DNA of 64,000 bases, taken from Sphingomonas lenta (lineage in GTDB: Bacteria; Pseudomonadota; Alphaproteobacteria; Sphingomonadales; Sphingomonadaceae). The notes under the pieces were generated by a model. That model was given only the letters and a program-made list of their open reading frames with translations. It did no database searches and was not told the origin of the DNA. A program made the translations under genes and the position numbers. The stretch lies in the NCBI RefSeq assembly GCF_002288825.1, contig NZ_NSLI01000005.1:124001-188000 (forward strand), read 5' to 3'. Positions 17,043-26,500 of the stretch are shown here, piece after piece. Numbering within the stretch: the first letter of the stretch is position 1; each line of letters begins with the position of its first letter.

Positions 17043-18527
17043 ATGCAGCAACTGAGCGCGATGGACGCGTCGTTCGTCTATCTGGAAACCCCGCACACGC
17101 CGATGCACATCGGCTCCGTCGGCATCTACGACCCCTCCACCGCGCCCGGCGGCTTCGTCCGGTTCAAGGACATCCTCCAGTTCATCCAGTCGCGCCTCTC
17201 CGGCGCGCGCAGCTTCCGCCAGCGCCTCGTCCGCGTGCCCTTCGACCTCGACCATCCCTACTGGATCGAGGACCCCGAGTTCGACATCGAGTTCCACGTC
17301 CGGCACATCGCGCTCCCCAAGCCCGGCGACTGGCGACAGCTCTGCATCCAGGTGGCGCGCCTTCACTCGCGGCCCTTGGACATGACCAAGCCGCTCTGGG
17401 AGTTCACGATCGTCGAAGGCCTCGACAATGTCGAAGGCCTGCCGCCCGGCTGCTTCGCGCTCGTCTCCAAGGTCCACCACGCCGCCATCGACGGCATGTC
17501 GGGCGTCGAGATGTCGGCGGCGATCCACGACCTCGACCCCAACATGGCCCCGCGCGAGGGCGAGCCCGACACGTGGCGGCCGGAGAACATGCCGCACGTC
17601 GCCGACCTGCTCGTGCGCTCCTACTTCAACTCGCTCGCCCAGCCCGCGCGCGTCATGGAGACGATCGGGCGGTCGCTGCCCGGCATGGCGCGGCTCGGCA
17701 GCCAGGTCGGCAAGGGCGACGTGTCGATCCGCAACGCCCGCCCCGCGCCGCGCACGCGCTTCAACGGCAAGGTCTCGGCGCACCGCGTCTGGGACGCCGT
17801 CCCGTTCAAGCTCGCCGACATCCGCGCGGTGAAGGAGGCTGTGCCCGACGCGACCGTCAACGACGTGATCCTCGCCGTCGTCGGCGGCGCGCTGCGCAAG
17901 TACCTCCTGAGCAAGGGCGAGCTGCCGCGCGACACCTTGACCGCCATGGCCCCGATCTCGGTCCGCGGCGACGGCGACAAGGGCGCGCTCGGCAACCTCG
18001 TCTCCGCGATGGTGGTGGGGCTGGGCACCACGGTCGAGGACCCGATCGAGCGGCTGCGCTACGTCCATGAGGAGGCGATCAATTCGAAGGCGATGACCAA
18101 CGCGGTCGGCGCCAAGAACCTGTCCGACTATTCCAAGCTGATGCCCTCCGCACTCGCGGGGCTGGGCGCGCGCCTATACACCCGCGTGGGCGCGGCAAAC
18201 GCGCACTCGCCGGTGTTCAACTGCGTCGTCACCAACGTGCCGGGCTCCCGCGTGCCGCTCTACTTCTCGGGCGCGCGCATGGTGGCGATGTACGGGACGG
18301 GGCCGATCTTCGACGGCATGGGGCTGATCAACACCATCTACAGCTACGGCCAGACGATCGCGATATCCTTCACCTCCGACCGCGACATGATGCCCGACCC
18401 TGCGGCCTATGCCGACGCGCTCCGCGAGACGTTCGCCGAGATGCAGGCCGCGTCGACGAACCTTGGCGCGAAACCAAGCGCGGCGCTGCCGGTTAACGTG
18501 GGTGAGGCCGAACCGGCCGCTCGATAG
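17043..18527 (+). CDS. Wax ester synthase / diacylglycerol acyltransferase (WS/DGAT family)
   Basis: A 494-residue acyltransferase with the active-site motif HHAAIDG (H145, H146, D150, G151), the PLW motif at 118-120 and the ND motif in TVNDVILAVVGGALRKYL. Family enzymes join acyl-CoA to long-chain alcohols or diacylglycerol at the inner membrane, giving storage lipid bodies. GGGCCG-type ribosome binding upstream is weak, but the start MQQLSAMDASF is standard for the family. It is followed 12 nt later by a phasin gene, so a granule-related role is likely. Wax ester versus triacylglycerol product is open. Confidence 0.92.
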   Translation: MQQLSAMDASFVYLETPHTPMHIGSVGIYDPSTAPGGFVRFKDILQFIQSRLSGARSFRQRLVRVPFDLDHPYWIEDPEFDIEFHVRHIALPKPGDWRQLCIQVARLHSRPLDMTKPLWEFTIVEGLDNVEGLPPGCFALVSKVHHAAIDGMSGVEMSAAIHDLDPNMAPREGEPDTWRPENMPHVADLLVRSYFNSLAQPARVMETIGRSLPGMARLGSQVGKGDVSIRNARPAPRTRFNGKVSAHRVWDAVPFKLADIRAVKEAVPDATVNDVILAVVGGALRKYLLSKGELPRDTLTAMAPISVRGDGDKGALGNLVSAMVVGLGTTVEDPIERLRYVHEEAINSKAMTNAVGAKNLSDYSKLMPSALAGLGARLYTRVGAANAHSPVFNCVVTNVPGSRVPLYFSGARMVAMYGTGPIFDGMGLINTIYSYGQTIAISFTSDRDMMPDPAAYADALRETFAEMQAASTNLGAKPSAALPVNVGEAEPAAR

Positions 18528-18539
18528 AGGAGAAGCACC

Positions 18540-18935
18540 ATGGCCCAGGACGACAACGCCGCATCCCAAGCCGACGCCACCGCCCGCGAGGCAGCGGGCG
18601 CCGCGCAGGGGACCACCGACCGGATGCGCGAGGGCATGGCGCGCGCCGGCGAGGCTATGCGTGCCGGCGGGCAGAAGATCGCCGAGAACAACGCGCAGAT
18701 CGGCTTGAAGATGATCGATCAAGCGGAGACCAACGCCCACCAGGCCTTCGAGGCGATGCGCCGCGCCGCCCAGGCCAAGGACCTGTCGGAGGTCATGCGC
18801 ATCCAGGGCGACTATCTGCGCGAACAGGGCACGCGCTCGATGACCCAGGCGCGCGAGATCGGCGAGCTGATCATGCAGTTCGGCCGCGACGCCGTCGGCA
18901 CGATGCGCGGCCAGGGCGGCTCAGGCCAGGGATGA
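18540..18935 (+). CDS. Phasin-like granule-associated protein
   Basis: A 131-residue, Ala- and Gln-rich, almost entirely helical protein. It has phasin-family features: amphipathic helix GLKMIDQAETNAHQAFEAMR and the segment SEVMRIQGDYLREQGTRSMTQAREIGEL, typical of Phasin_2. A GAGGAGAAG site precedes the ATG. It should coat polyhydroxyalkanoate granules or lipid bodies. Its neighbours (WS/DGAT before, PHA synthase after) support storage. Confidence 0.85.
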   Translation: MAQDDNAASQADATAREAAGAAQGTTDRMREGMARAGEAMRAGGQKIAENNAQIGLKMIDQAETNAHQAFEAMRRAAQAKDLSEVMRIQGDYLREQGTRSMTQAREIGELIMQFGRDAVGTMRGQGGSGQG

Positions 18936-18944
18936 CCGACCTCT

Positions 18945-19075
18945 TCCCTCTCCCGCTTTCGCGGGAGAGGGTGGCCGAGCGCAGCGAGGTCAGGTGAGGG
19001 CCCGTTCTGACGTAAGAGGGTGCCCTCACTCTGCTGCTTCGCAGCTGTCCCTCTCCCACGAAAGCGGGAGAGGGC
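18945..19075. repeat. Family C palindromic repeat (CTCTCCCGCTTTCGCGGGAGAG), copy 1
   Basis: Two inward-facing arms built on CCCTCTCCCGCTTTCGCGGG AGAGGG and its counterpart CCCTCTCCCACGAAAGCGGG AGAGGG surround a short GC-rich centre. It lies between the convergent phasin and hydrolase genes and could terminate both. A related element lies at 51611. Confidence 0.8.
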
Positions 19076-19084
19076 AAAATTGGG

Positions 19085-19882
19085 TCAGGCGTGCCCGGCC
19101 CGGGGGTAGACCCAGCTCCTCAAGCCCTCGCGCTTGAACGGGGCCCAGCCGTCCTCCGGCTGCGCTAGCCGGTCGGCGACCGCGTAGAGCGCGGCCGGGT
19201 TGACGCCCAGACCGCAATGGCTGCCGTACACCTCGATATTGTCGGTCGTGCCGCACTGGGGCTCGCGGCAGTTCTGCCAGGCGACGACGCCGTCCTCCTT
19301 GCTGTAGATGGCGGTGGACGGCACGGGCGGGGGCGAACGGCCCTCCTCGATCATGCCCCGCGTGTAGCGGTCGTCGACCCGGTCGCCGCTCATCAGCTCA
19401 TAGAGCCGCCACACGGTGGTCGCCTTGGGCGTGCCCGCGAAGGGGGAGCCCAGCGTGATGATCTGGCGCACCGCGTCCGGCGCGCGGCGCGCGGCCATGC
19501 GGGCGAGCACGCCGCCCAGGCTCCAGCCGACCAGGCTCACCTTCTGGCCGGTGCGCTCGTGGATCTCGCGGATCTTGGCGACCAGCTTCTCGCCCTCGCG
19601 GCCGACCGCGCGGGGGCCGAGGTTGCGGCCCAGACCCCACTCGCACGCGTCATAGCCGAGCTGGCGCAGGAAGCGGCGGAGCACGGCGGTGGACGCGTCG
19701 GTCGTCATGAAGCCCGGCAGCACGAGCACGGGATGTCCGTCGCCCCGCGGCGCCGTCGCCAGAAGCGGGCCGGCGGCGACCGAAAACGACCCCCACTCCG
19801 CGAGCGCGCGGGGGAGTTCGGTCAAAGCGAGTAGCGCGGAAGGCGGCCGGGTGGCGCCTCCCGTGGGAATGGCGGATGCCAT
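19085..19882 (-). CDS. Alpha/beta-fold hydrolase (lipase/esterase-like)
   Basis: A 265-residue hydrolase with nucleophile elbow GWSLGG (S121), an oxyanion strand VLVLPGFMTT at residues 52-61 and a late His in YGSHCGLGVNPAAL. No signal peptide is evident. AGGAG lies seven nt before the ATG at 19882. It is the last gene of a minus-strand run that includes PhaE, PhaC and GNAT, 49 nt after the GNAT gene, so a role in storage-polymer or lipid metabolism is possible. Substrate is not identifiable. Confidence 0.85.
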   Translation of the reverse strand: MASAIPTGGATRPPSALLALTELPRALAEWGSFSVAAGPLLATAPRGDGHPVLVLPGFMTTDASTAVLRRFLRQLGYDACEWGLGRNLGPRAVGREGEKLVAKIREIHERTGQKVSLVGWSLGGVLARMAARRAPDAVRQIITLGSPFAGTPKATTVWRLYELMSGDRVDDRYTRGMIEEGRSPPPVPSTAIYSKEDGVVAWQNCREPQCGTTDNIEVYGSHCGLGVNPAALYAVADRLAQPEDGWAPFKREGLRSWVYPRAGHA

Positions 19883-19931
19883 GTGTTTCTCCTGCGAGGT
19901 GCCGTCATCAACCCCCGGACGGCTATATGGT

Positions 19932-20465
19932 TCATTTCACGCCGAATGCATGGTGCCGGGCAAACACCCGCGCGGCGTCGAACGACAGGATCGCGAGGTC
20001 GTGCCGCGTCCCGCCGCGGTCCTGCACATGCTCGCGCAGGAGCGCCTCTCCTCGGAAGCCCAGGCTCTCGAACAGCTGCACCGCGCCCGTCTGGTCGGGC
20101 GTCATGTGGGCGACGAGCTTGGCAAGCCCGCGCTCCGCCGCGATCGCGAACACCGCCTCGAGGAGGTCGCGGCCGAGCCCGTGTCCGCGCCGCTCCGCGG
20201 AGACGAGCAGGCGCACTTCGCCGACATGCGGGCTCCACCCCAGTGGATCGCGCACCAGCGCGGCGGTGCCGACGAGCTCGCCCCCATCCTCCGCGACGAG
20301 GCTGTCGATCCAGCCCTCCCTGATCGCGCGCAGCCACGCCTCGATCACGCGCGGATGCTTGAGGTCGCGGCCGAGGAACAGGAGGTCGTGCTCGGGCAAT
20401 CCGGCGGCGAAGCTCCGCATCCGCTCGGCGTCGTCGGGTTCGAAGCGGCGGATTATATGGCTCAT
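19932..20465 (-). CDS. GNAT family N-acetyltransferase
   Basis: A 177-residue single-domain GNAT. The acetyl-CoA loop is RRGHGLGRDLLEAV, preceded by the beta-4 strand GEVRLLVSAE, with GAVQLFESLGFRGEALL near the end. Its ATG overlaps the stop of phaC (ATGA at 20462-20465), so it is translationally coupled to PHA synthase. Substrate is unknown; protein or small-molecule acetylation are both possible. Confidence 0.88.
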   Translation of the reverse strand: MSHIIRRFEPDDAERMRSFAAGLPEHDLLFLGRDLKHPRVIEAWLRAIREGWIDSLVAEDGGELVGTAALVRDPLGWSPHVGEVRLLVSAERRGHGLGRDLLEAVFAIAAERGLAKLVAHMTPDQTGAVQLFESLGFRGEALLREHVQDRGGTRHDLAILSFDAARVFARHHAFGVK

Positions 20466-21532
20466 GTCGAACGCACCCCCAACCAGTGGACGAGCTTGGG
20501 CCAGAGCCGCTTCACCGCGTTGCCGCCGGCGACGAGGCTGACATGGCCGCCTTTCAGGACGACTTCCTCCTTGTCCGCCGAGCCGATCATGCCGATGAGC
20601 GGCGCGGAGGCTTCGGTCGGCACGATATGGTCGTGCTGCGCCGCGACGTGGAGGAAGGGGGCGGTGATGCGCCGGAGGTCGACGCGCCGCCCGCCCACCT
20701 CCAGCGTGCCGGCGAGCAGCCGGTTCTCCCACATGAGCAGCTTGGTCGTCTGCCGGAAATACTCGCCCGCGAGCGGCAGGATGTCGCTCGCCCAGCGGTC
20801 GAACATGCGGAAGGATTTCACGAACTCGTCATCGTGGAGTTGGTCGTAGAGCCTCGCCCCGGTCACCGCGCGCGTGCCGGGGCGGAGCATGTCGAACGCG
20901 GTGTAGAGATAGTCGCCCGGGCAGTTGCCGAACGTGTCCACCAGCCGGTCCACGTCGAAGAAGCGCCGGTCGGCCCAGGCCTGGAACATCTCCATCCGGC
21001 TGAAATCGACGGGCGTGGTGAAGGTGACTAGGTTGGCGAGCGGGCCGTTCCCCTCCAGCGCCGCCCAGAGCAGCGACAGCACGCCGCCGAAGCAGTAGCC
21101 GACGACCGAGACGTCCGGCTCGCCGGTCTCCTCCTGCACCCGCGCGACGGCGCTCGGCAGGAAGTCGAGCACGTAGCTCTCCAACGTCAGCCGCCGCTCG
21201 TCGGCGCGGGGCGGGGCCCAATCGAGCATGAACACGTCGAAGCCGTGATCGAGAAGGTATTCAACCAGGCTTTGACCCGGCACCATGTCGAAGATGTAGC
21301 CGCGGTTGGTCGTCGCCATGACGAGCAGCAGCGGCACGCGGTACACGTCGTCGACGCGCGGCCGATAGCGGTAGAGCCGCATCGTGCCGCGCTCGACGAG
21401 CACGTCCTTCGCGGACGCTCCGAGCACGGGTGCGGGGGAGGCGAGATACTCCAGCCCTTTGATGTTGCGCCGGAGCGCGCGTTCGAACTCGGCCTGCGCG
21501 GCGAGGAATGGGTCGGGGGCGGGTGCGTTCAC
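20462..21532 (-). CDS. phaC: Class III poly(3-hydroxyalkanoate) synthase catalytic subunit
   Basis: A 356-residue synthase, the size of class III PhaC (Allochromatium type), not class I (about 590). The lipase-like box GYCFGG puts the nucleophile at C147; the other triad members are D301 in QHDHIVP and H330 in GGHVSLVAGG, at nearly the same positions as in the class III prototype. It polymerises hydroxyacyl-CoA on granule surfaces. The GTG start at 21532 overlaps the upstream stop (GTGA), giving tight coupling to the PhaE-like gene; an ATG-started reading further upstream is a shadow. A class III enzyme is unusual for an alphaproteobacterium. Confidence 0.92.
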   Translation of the reverse strand: MNAPAPDPFLAAQAEFERALRRNIKGLEYLASPAPVLGASAKDVLVERGTMRLYRYRPRVDDVYRVPLLLVMATTNRGYIFDMVPGQSLVEYLLDHGFDVFMLDWAPPRADERRLTLESYVLDFLPSAVARVQEETGEPDVSVVGYCFGGVLSLLWAALEGNGPLANLVTFTTPVDFSRMEMFQAWADRRFFDVDRLVDTFGNCPGDYLYTAFDMLRPGTRAVTGARLYDQLHDDEFVKSFRMFDRWASDILPLAGEYFRQTTKLLMWENRLLAGTLEVGGRRVDLRRITAPFLHVAAQHDHIVPTEASAPLIGMIGSADKEEVVLKGGHVSLVAGGNAVKRLWPKLVHWLGVRST

Positions 21533-21897
21533 CCCTCGGGCGTCTCCGGCGGCTTGCGGTTGCGGGTAGGTCCGGCGGGCGCGGGCTTCTCCGTCGCGGC
21601 GGGCGCGAGCTCCGCCAGCTTCGCCTCCATCCGGAACAGCGCACCCTCGATGCGCGCGAGCCGGGCGGAGATGTCCTCGATCTCCGCGCGGCTCGGCATG
21701 TTGGCGGCGGCGAGCGCGCGTTCCATCACGCCGCGGAACGCTTCCTGCGCGTGGCTCGTCGCGGCCGTCGCGCCGCCCAGCATGCGCACGAACTCTTCGG
21801 ATTTCAGCGTCTGGCCGCCCATCGAGTTGGTGGCCTTCTCCCACTCGCCCAGCATGGAACGGAAGAACGCGGCATAGTCGGGCGGCGTGCTGCTCAT
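21529..21897 (-). CDS. Short PhaE/PhaR-like PHA synthase accessory subunit
   Basis: A 122-residue protein placed directly before phaC with a GTGA overlap. It starts with YAAFFRSMLGEWEKATNSMGG and has a coiled-coil-like segment at about 68-92 (EDISARLARIEGALFRMEAKL) that recalls the C-terminal helices of PhaE. It ends in a Pro-rich basic tail. Class III PhaE is normally around 350 residues, so this is much reduced. The assignment rests on position and the helical segment. Function would be to activate and stabilise PhaC. Confidence 0.7.
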   Translation of the reverse strand: MSSTPPDYAAFFRSMLGEWEKATNSMGGQTLKSEEFVRMLGGATAATSHAQEAFRGVMERALAAANMPSRAEIEDISARLARIEGALFRMEAKLAELAPAATEKPAPAGPTRNRKPPETPEG

Positions 21898-21928
21898 CCC
21901 CGCATCGTCGCGCGGGCGGGGGAGGGCG

Positions 21929-23563
21929 TCAAGGGCGACGCTCGCGGGCCTCCGGCGCGGGCGGGATCTCGGGGAGCGGTTCGTCGATGCGGGGTCCGCC
22001 GGAAGGCGTGACGGGGACGGGACCCGACGCCGTCGTCTCCAGGGTCGCGTCGCCGCCGAGCGAGCGGTATAGCGCGACGCGGTTGGTGCCCGCCAGCAAC
22101 TGCGCCTGCACCAGCGTCTGCTGCGCCTGCAGGAAGGAGCGCTGCGCGTCGAGCAGCGTTAGGAACGTATCGATGCCGCCGCGATAACGCGCCTCGTTGA
22201 GCCGCAGCGTCTCGTTGGTGGCGGCGACGAGCTGGCGGCTGGCGCGCAGCTGCTCGCCGATCGTGCCCTGCCGCGCGAGCGCGTCCGACACCTCGCGAAA
22301 GGCGATCTGGATCGCGCGCTCGTACGTGGCGAGCGCGGCGTCGCGCTGCGCCTGGCTGAGCCGCACGTTCGCCCGCGCCGCGCCGGCCTGAAAGATCGAA
22401 TAGGTGGCCTGCGGCGAAACGGAGTAAGTGAAGGTGTCGCCCGAGAAGAGGCTGGAGAGCGCATTGCTCGCGAAGCCGAGTACGCTCGTCAGCGAGATGC
22501 GCGGGAACAGGGCCGCGCGCGCCGCGCCGATCTCGGCGTTGACCGCGCGCAGCTCGTACTCCGCCTGCACCACGTCCGGGCGGCGAAGCAGGATGCGGCT
22601 GTCGAGCCCGGCGGGAAGCGCCGCCAGCGTCTGCGACGCCTCATCGATCGTGGCGGGGAGCAGCGCCTCATCGACGGGCGCCCCCACGAGCAGCTGTAGC
22701 GCGTTCGCGTCCTGCGCGACCAACGCGCGCTGGTTCGCGAGCGAGGCCTCGGCGGTCGCCAGGATCTGCTGCGCCTGGGTCAGGTCGGACCGCGGCGCGA
22801 TGCCGCCCTCCAGCCGCGCGCGCGTGAGGCGCACGCTCGCCTGCGCCGCGCGCGCGGTCTCCTCGGCGACGCGGAGCAGCGATCGGTCGGCGGCGTAGGT
22901 CAGCCACGCTTCCGCGATGTCGCCGACCAGGATCAACCGCGTCGCGCGTGCGGCGGCTTCTTGCGCGAAATAGCGTTGCTGCGCCGCGCGGGTGAGCGAG
23001 GCGACGCGGCCGAACAGGTCGATCTCGAACTGGGTGAAGCCGAGCTGCGTCTGGAAAAAGTCGGTCGCGCGGCCGCCGCTGGAGCTGCTGGTGGTCGTGC
23101 CGGTTCCGGTGCCGCCCGAACCGGTGCCGGTCCCTCCGGTGCCGGTGCCCGTACCTGTCCCGGTGCCCGTTCCTCCGGTCGTGCCGCCCGTGGTCGTGCC
23201 GCTGTTGTTGCCCGTGAAGCCGCCCGCGACACCCTGCGCACGCTGGTAACGGCCGGTCAGATCGACCTGCGGGAACCGCTCAGCGCGCTGGATGCGGTAG
23301 AGCTCGCGCGCGGAGCGGATGTTGGCGACGGCGATCCGCAGGTCGCGGTTGTTGGCGAGCCCCTGCGCGATGACCTGCTGGAGCCGCGGATCGCGGAAGA
23401 TGTCGCGATAGGTGATCGCCGGCAGTGACGCCTCCGACTGGCGCAGATACGCATCGCCTACCGGCCAGGAGGGCGGGACGGGCAGGTCGGGCCGGACCAG
23501 CTTCGGGTCCATCGAGCAACCGGCGAGCGCCGCTGCCGCGGCGAGCAGGATGACCTTGCGCAT
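21929..23563 (-). CDS. RND efflux outer-membrane channel lipoprotein (OprM/NodT family)
   Basis: A 544-residue outer-membrane factor. A lipoprotein signal ends LAGC with lipidated C16; paired TolC-like repeats follow (NRDLRIAVANIRSARELYRI and the RPDVVQAEYELRAVNAEIGAARAALFPRISL blocks). The start codon overlaps the stop of the pump gene by one base (TGATG). Residues 117-164 form a Gly/Thr low-complexity run not usual for the family. A Pro-rich tail ends the protein. It would form the exit duct of the tripartite pump encoded upstream. Confidence 0.92.
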   Translation of the reverse strand: MRKVILLAAAAALAGCSMDPKLVRPDLPVPPSWPVGDAYLRQSEASLPAITYRDIFRDPRLQQVIAQGLANNRDLRIAVANIRSARELYRIQRAERFPQVDLTGRYQRAQGVAGGFTGNNSGTTTGGTTGGTGTGTGTGTGTGGTGTGSGGTGTGTTTSSSSGGRATDFFQTQLGFTQFEIDLFGRVASLTRAAQQRYFAQEAAARATRLILVGDIAEAWLTYAADRSLLRVAEETARAAQASVRLTRARLEGGIAPRSDLTQAQQILATAEASLANQRALVAQDANALQLLVGAPVDEALLPATIDEASQTLAALPAGLDSRILLRRPDVVQAEYELRAVNAEIGAARAALFPRISLTSVLGFASNALSSLFSGDTFTYSVSPQATYSIFQAGAARANVRLSQAQRDAALATYERAIQIAFREVSDALARQGTIGEQLRASRQLVAATNETLRLNEARYRGGIDTFLTLLDAQRSFLQAQQTLVQAQLLAGTNRVALYRSLGGDATLETTASGPVPVTPSGGPRIDEPLPEIPPAPEARERRP

Positions 23564-26500
23564 CACGCCGGCTCCGCCTCCGGTTCCTTGCCGTCGCGTG
23601 GGCGATGCCCCGTCGGCTCGCCCCTGAGCTTCGCCAGCCCGTCGCGTGCGCCGCGGCGGACCAGGACGAAGAAGAAGGGGATGTAGAACACGGCCAGCAC
23701 CGTCGCGGTCAGCATGCCGCCGATCACCGAGGTGCCGATCGCGATACGGCTGTTCGCGCCCGCGCCCGTCGAGATGGCGAGCGGCAGCACGCCGATGATG
23801 CACGCGATGCTGGTCATCAGGATCGGCCGGAAGCGCAGGCGCGCGGCCTCCAGCGCGGCGTCGATCACGCGCGCGCCGCCCTTCTCCTCCTGCTCGGCGA
23901 ACTCGATCATCAGGATGGCGTTCTTGGCCGCCAAGCCCATGGTCGTGAGCAGGCCGATCTGCAGGTACACGTCGTTGATGAGCCCGCGCAGCGTCACGAA
24001 CGCGACCGCGCCCACCAGGCCCAGCGGAATCGTGAGCATCACCGCGACCGGAATGGACCAGCTCTCGAACAGAGCGGCGAGGCAGAGGAAGACGACCAGC
24101 AGCGACAGCGCGTAGAGGAGCGGCGCCTGGCCCGAGGAAAGCTCCTCTTGATAGGAGAGGCCCGACAGCTCGACGCTGGTGCCCGGGATCTCCGCCGCCA
24201 GTTCGCGCATGCGCTCCAGCGCCTCGCCCGAGCTGCGGCCGGGCGCGGCCGAACCCTGGAATTCGAAGGAGGGGATGCCGTTGAAGCGCGACAAGGTGGT
24301 CGGCGCCTGGCTCCAGCCGGTGGTGGCGAAGGACGAGAAGGGGACCATCTGGCCGTTCGCTCCGCGCACGAACCACTGGTTCAGATCCTCCGGCTGGTCG
24401 CGATACTCGGCGTCGCCCTGGACATAGACGCGCTTCACGCGGCCGCGGTCGACGAAGTCGTTCACATACTGCCCGCCCCAGGCGATCGACAGCGCGCCGT
24501 TCACGCCCTGCTGCGTCAGGCCCAGCGCCGTCAGCTTCTGCTGGTCGGCGTTGACCTGCAGCGTGGCGACGTCGGGCAGCTCGGTCTGGCGGACGGAGGC
24601 GAGCAGCGGGTCGGCACGCGCCGCGGCGAGCAGCTGGTCGGCGGCTTCCCTGAACCGCTGGCGGCTGAGCCCGCCCGTGTTCTGGAGCTGGATGCTGAAG
24701 CCGTTCGCTTGGCCGAGACCGCGGATCGCCGGCGGCACCAGCGCGAACACCTGCGCGTCGCGGAAGCCCTGGAAGGCGGCGGAGGCGCGGGCGACGATCG
24801 ACTCGGCGTCCTGGCCTTCCCCCTCGCGCTGCGCCCAGTCGACGAAGTTGAGGTAGGCCTGGCCGGTGTTCTGGCCGCTCGTTCCGCCACCGCCGCCACC
24901 CGCGACGGTGAACATGGTGCGGAGATTCTGCCCCTCGTTGCGGGCGAAATACTCTTCGATGCGGCGCTGCACTTCCGTCGTCCGGCCCTGCGTCGCGCCC
25001 GGCGGCAGCTGGAACTGGACGATCGCGCCGCCTTGGTCCTCGGTCGGCAGGAAGCCGGTGGGCAGGCGCAGGAAAAGCACGGCCAGCAGCGCGCAGGTCG
25101 CGACGTAAGCGCCCATCGACAGCCACTTGCGCTCGATCACCTTCCGCGTGACCCGCAGGTACCAGTCGGTCAAGCGCCGGAAGCCGTTGTTGAACCCGTC
25201 GCGCAGGCGTCCAACGAACCTCGCCACGCGCGGCAGCCGGCGGGCGAACCAGCCGCGGGTCTTCTCGCCGTCGGCCTGCTCCTCTTCCCGACGCTTCAGG
25301 AAGTTGGAGGTGAGCGCGGGCGAGAGGATCAGCGCCACCAGCACCGACAGGATCATGCCTGCGATGATCGTGACGGAGAACTGGCGATAGATGACGCCCG
25401 TCGAGCCGCCGAAGAAGGCCATGGGTATGAACACCGTCGAGAGCGCGATCGCGACGGCGATCAGCGCGACGCTGATCTCGTCCATCGACCGAATCGTCGC
25501 CTCCTTGGGGGTCATGCCGGGATTCTCCTCGAGCAGACGCTCGACGTTCTCGACGACCACGATCGCGTCGTCGACGAGCAGACCGATCGAGAGCACAAGG
25601 CCGAACAGGGTCAGCGTGTTGATCGACAATCCCAGCGCGTAGAACACGGCAAAGGTGCCGAGCAGCACCACGGGCACCGCGATCGTCGGGATCAGCGTCG
25701 CGCGCCAGCTCTGCAGAAAGACGAACATGACGACGACGACCAGGATGATCGCCTCAATCAGCGTCTTCACCACCTCCTCGATCGACAGGCGGATGAAGTC
25801 GGTGGAGTCGTTGGCGTAACCGAACTTCAGGCCCGGCGGGAAGTTCTCGGCCGCCGCCTCGATCTGCTGCTTGACGAGCTGCGCGGTCGCCAGCGCGTCC
25901 GCGCCGGGCGCCAGGAGGATGGCGATGCCCGCGCCGGGGTGGCGATTCACGCGCGACAGCGCCGCGTAGCTCTCCGCGCCCAGCTCCACCCAGCCCACGT
26001 CCGATATGCGGACGGTGGCGCCGTTGGGCAACGTCTTCAGGATGATGTCGCGGAACTGCTGCGGCGTCTGGAGCCGCGACTGGGCGGTGACCTGCGCGTT
26101 CAGGAGGTTGGTCGTGGGCTGGGGCTGGCCGCCCAGCTCGCCGGCCGCGACCTCCGTATTCTGCGCCTGGATGGCCGCCGTCACGTCCTGGGGCACGAGC
26201 TGGAAGCTCTGCAGCTTCTCCGGCTCCAGCCAGATGCGCATGGCGTATTGCGATCCGAACACGTTGGTGTCGCCCACGCCCGGCGTGCGCGCGAGCGGGT
26301 CCTGCAGCGTGGAGACGAGATAGTCGGACACGTCGCGGTTGGTGAGCCGGTCCGTCTCGTCATAGACGCCGACGATCATCAGGAAGTCCGGGTTGGACTT
26401 GCGGACGACCAGGCCCTGCTGCTGCACCTGGGCGGGCAGGCGGGGGATGGCCTGCTGCACCTGGTTCTGGACCTGCACCTGCGCGATGTCGGGGTCGACG

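Noticed and set aside
23072..23215. CRISPR-like or tandem repeat array
   Set aside because: No regular repeat-spacer units; it is the Gly/Thr coding tract of the efflux protein.
23566..25126. Minus-strand extension upstream of the outer-membrane factor
   Set aside because: It is a frame-shifted reading of the pump gene. The lipoprotein signal at 23563 marks the true start.
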